In this document: positions 5,548-6,577 of the stretch, piece after piece
Layout of the letters: the number at the start of each line of letters is the position of its first letter
How positions within the stretch are numbered: the stretch's first letter is position 1
The notes under the pieces: model-generated
Seen by the model: the letters and a program-made list of their open reading frames with translations, nothing else
Database searches by the model: none
What the model was told of the DNA's origin: nothing
Assembly (NCBI GenBank): GCA_949448405.1
Contig: CASTFX010000073.1
Coordinates: 1-6,577, forward strand
Reading direction: 5' to 3'
DNA from: an uncultured Clostridia bacterium
GTDB lineage: Bacteria > Bacillota > Clostridia > TANB77 > CAG-508
Length of the DNA stretch: 6,577 bases
Position numbers and translations under genes: made by a program

Positions 5548-6577
5548 ATGAACAAGATTTTAATTGCAAATCGTGGAGAAATTGCAGTTCGTATTATTAG
5601 AGCTTGTAAAGAAATGAACATAAAGACAGTTGCAGTTTATTCAGAAGCAGATAAAGATGCTCTTCATACAAAACTTGCTGACGAAGCAGTTTGTATAGGA
5701 CCTGCAAATTCAAAAAAGAGTTATTTGAATATACAAAATATAATTGAAGCTGCAAATATAACAAAAAGTGATAGTATACACCCAGGCTTTGGATTTTTAT
5801 CAGAAAATGCTCAGTTTGCAAAAATATGTGAAGAAACAAATATAAAATTTATTGGACCAAATTCTAAGATAATAGATTTACTAGGTAATAAGTCAAACAG
5901 TAAAGAGTTAATGAAAAAAGAAGAAGTACCAGTAATACCTGGTTCAAATGGAAACGTAGAAACACTAAAAGAAGCAATTTCGATAAGTGAAAAGATAGGC
6001 TATCCTGTAATGTTAAAAGCAGCAAATGGTGGTGGAGGAAAAGGAATTAGAGTTGTAAATAACTCTAAAGAGATGGAATCTAGCTATAATATAGTAAAGC
6101 AAGAAGCAAAGAGCTCATTTAATGATGATGAGATATACATTGAAAAATTTATTCAAAATCCAAGACATGTAGAAATCCAAATAATGGCAGATGAACATGG
6201 AAATATTATTCATTTAGGAGAAAGAGATTGTTCGATACAAAGAAATCATCAAAAAATCATAGAAGAAACTCCATCAACTGCAGTAGATGAAAAATTAAGG
6301 AACAAAATGGGAGCTGCTGCAATAAAAGCTGCAAGAGCTGCTGGATATACAAGCCTTCGGAACAGTAGAATTTTTAGTAGATAAAGATAAAAATTTTTAT
6401 TTTATGGAAATGAATACAAGAATACAAGTAGAACATCCAATAACAGAAGAGAGAACAGGAATTGATTTAGTAAAAGAACAAATAAAAATTGCAGCAGGAG
6501 AAGAATTAAAAATCAAACAAAAAGATATAGAATTTAAAGGACATTCAATTGAATGTAGAATAAATGCAGAAAATCCA
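5548..6577 (+). CDS. accC: Biotin carboxylase subunit of acetyl-CoA carboxylase, 3'-truncated by the window, with one +1 frame break
   Basis: It carboxylates the biotin of AccB using ATP and bicarbonate. Visible are NRGEIAVRIIRAC (8-20), IHPGFGFLSENA (77-88), the ATP-grasp glycine loop GGGGKGIRVV (161-170), and HVEIQIMADEHGN through GERDCSIQRNHQKIIEETPS (207-243) with the catalytic-region Lys236. After TSL (270) the frame hits CGG 6358-6360 and would end at TAA 6382. Dropping C6358 restores SLGTVEFLVDKD and then FMEMNTRIQVEHP, which carries the metal-binding Glu287 and Arg291 (repaired numbering). The frame is open to the window end, 343 residues in all, against roughly 450 for a full subunit. 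Termination at the break would remove the metal ligands and abolish activity. A weak AAAGGA lies at 5531-5536. Confidence 0.92.
6358..6361 (+). other. +1 frame break, CGG-A, in accC
   Basis: The zero frame reads AGC CTT CGG AAC AGT AGA and stops at 6382-6384. Without C6358 it reads AGC CTT GGA ACA GTA GAA, giving S-L-G-T-V-E-F, the conserved GTVEF segment of biotin carboxylases. CTTCGGA is identical to the first fabD site. Confidence 0.88.

Noticed and set aside
558..5839. Minus-strand open frames (for example 558-824, 1249-1512, 2050-2400, 4716-4946, 5597-5839)
   Set aside because: They lie antisense to well-supported genes, encode low-complexity S/F/I/L-rich peptides, and lack ribosome binding sites.
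630..6361. Calling the synthetase, fabD and accC pseudogenes
   Set aside because: All four lesions are the same single-base type at the same triplet. Catalytic residues are kept, no further stops or deletions occur, and repaired lengths and start/stop overlaps are normal.

Overview
The window is AT-rich (roughly 30% GC by eye). All genes are on the + strand, tightly packed, with AGGAGG-type ribosome binding sites. Gene content and protein style point to a low-GC Firmicute, most likely a member of the Clostridia; genus is not resolvable from this sequence.

Layout: (1) 1-975, the C-terminal part of an AMP-forming acyl-CoA/acyl-ACP synthetase, cut by the left edge; (2) 950-1525, birA, a short biotin-protein ligase; (3) 1564-2519, fabD; (4) 2512-3246, fabG; (5) 3245-3370, a nested palindromic intergenic element; (6) 3401-4642, fabF; (7) 4665-5099, accB; (8) 5102-5524, fabZ; (9) 5548 to the right edge, accC, truncated by the window. 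The order fabD-fabG-fabF-accB-fabZ-accC is the type II fatty-acid synthesis order known from streptococci and relatives. AccB, AccC and further carboxylase subunits (not in view) make malonyl-CoA, BirA attaches biotin to AccB, FabD moves malonyl to ACP, FabF condenses, FabG reduces and FabZ dehydrates. No acpP, fabH or enoyl reductase gene is in the window.

The outstanding signal is a recurring +1 frame break. Three otherwise well-preserved genes are interrupted four times (synthetase once, fabD twice, accC once), always in the same way: one extra C stands directly before the GG of a glycine codon, so the zero-frame codon is CGG. Skipping the C, or reading CGGN as one four-base glycine codon, restores the expected protein at all four places. 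CGG occurs 14 times in the window. The other ten all lie across a codon boundary (NNC|GGN) in uninterrupted reading frame. The only four in-frame CGG codons are the four break points, so CGG is never used here as an ordinary arginine codon. This suggests either a systematic decoding event, such as a +1 shift at an unassigned or starved CGG or a glycine tRNA reading CGGN, or a peculiar sequence artefact. Scattered pseudogene decay fits poorly. A second, smaller oddity is the roughly 126-bp nested inverted repeat between fabG and fabF.
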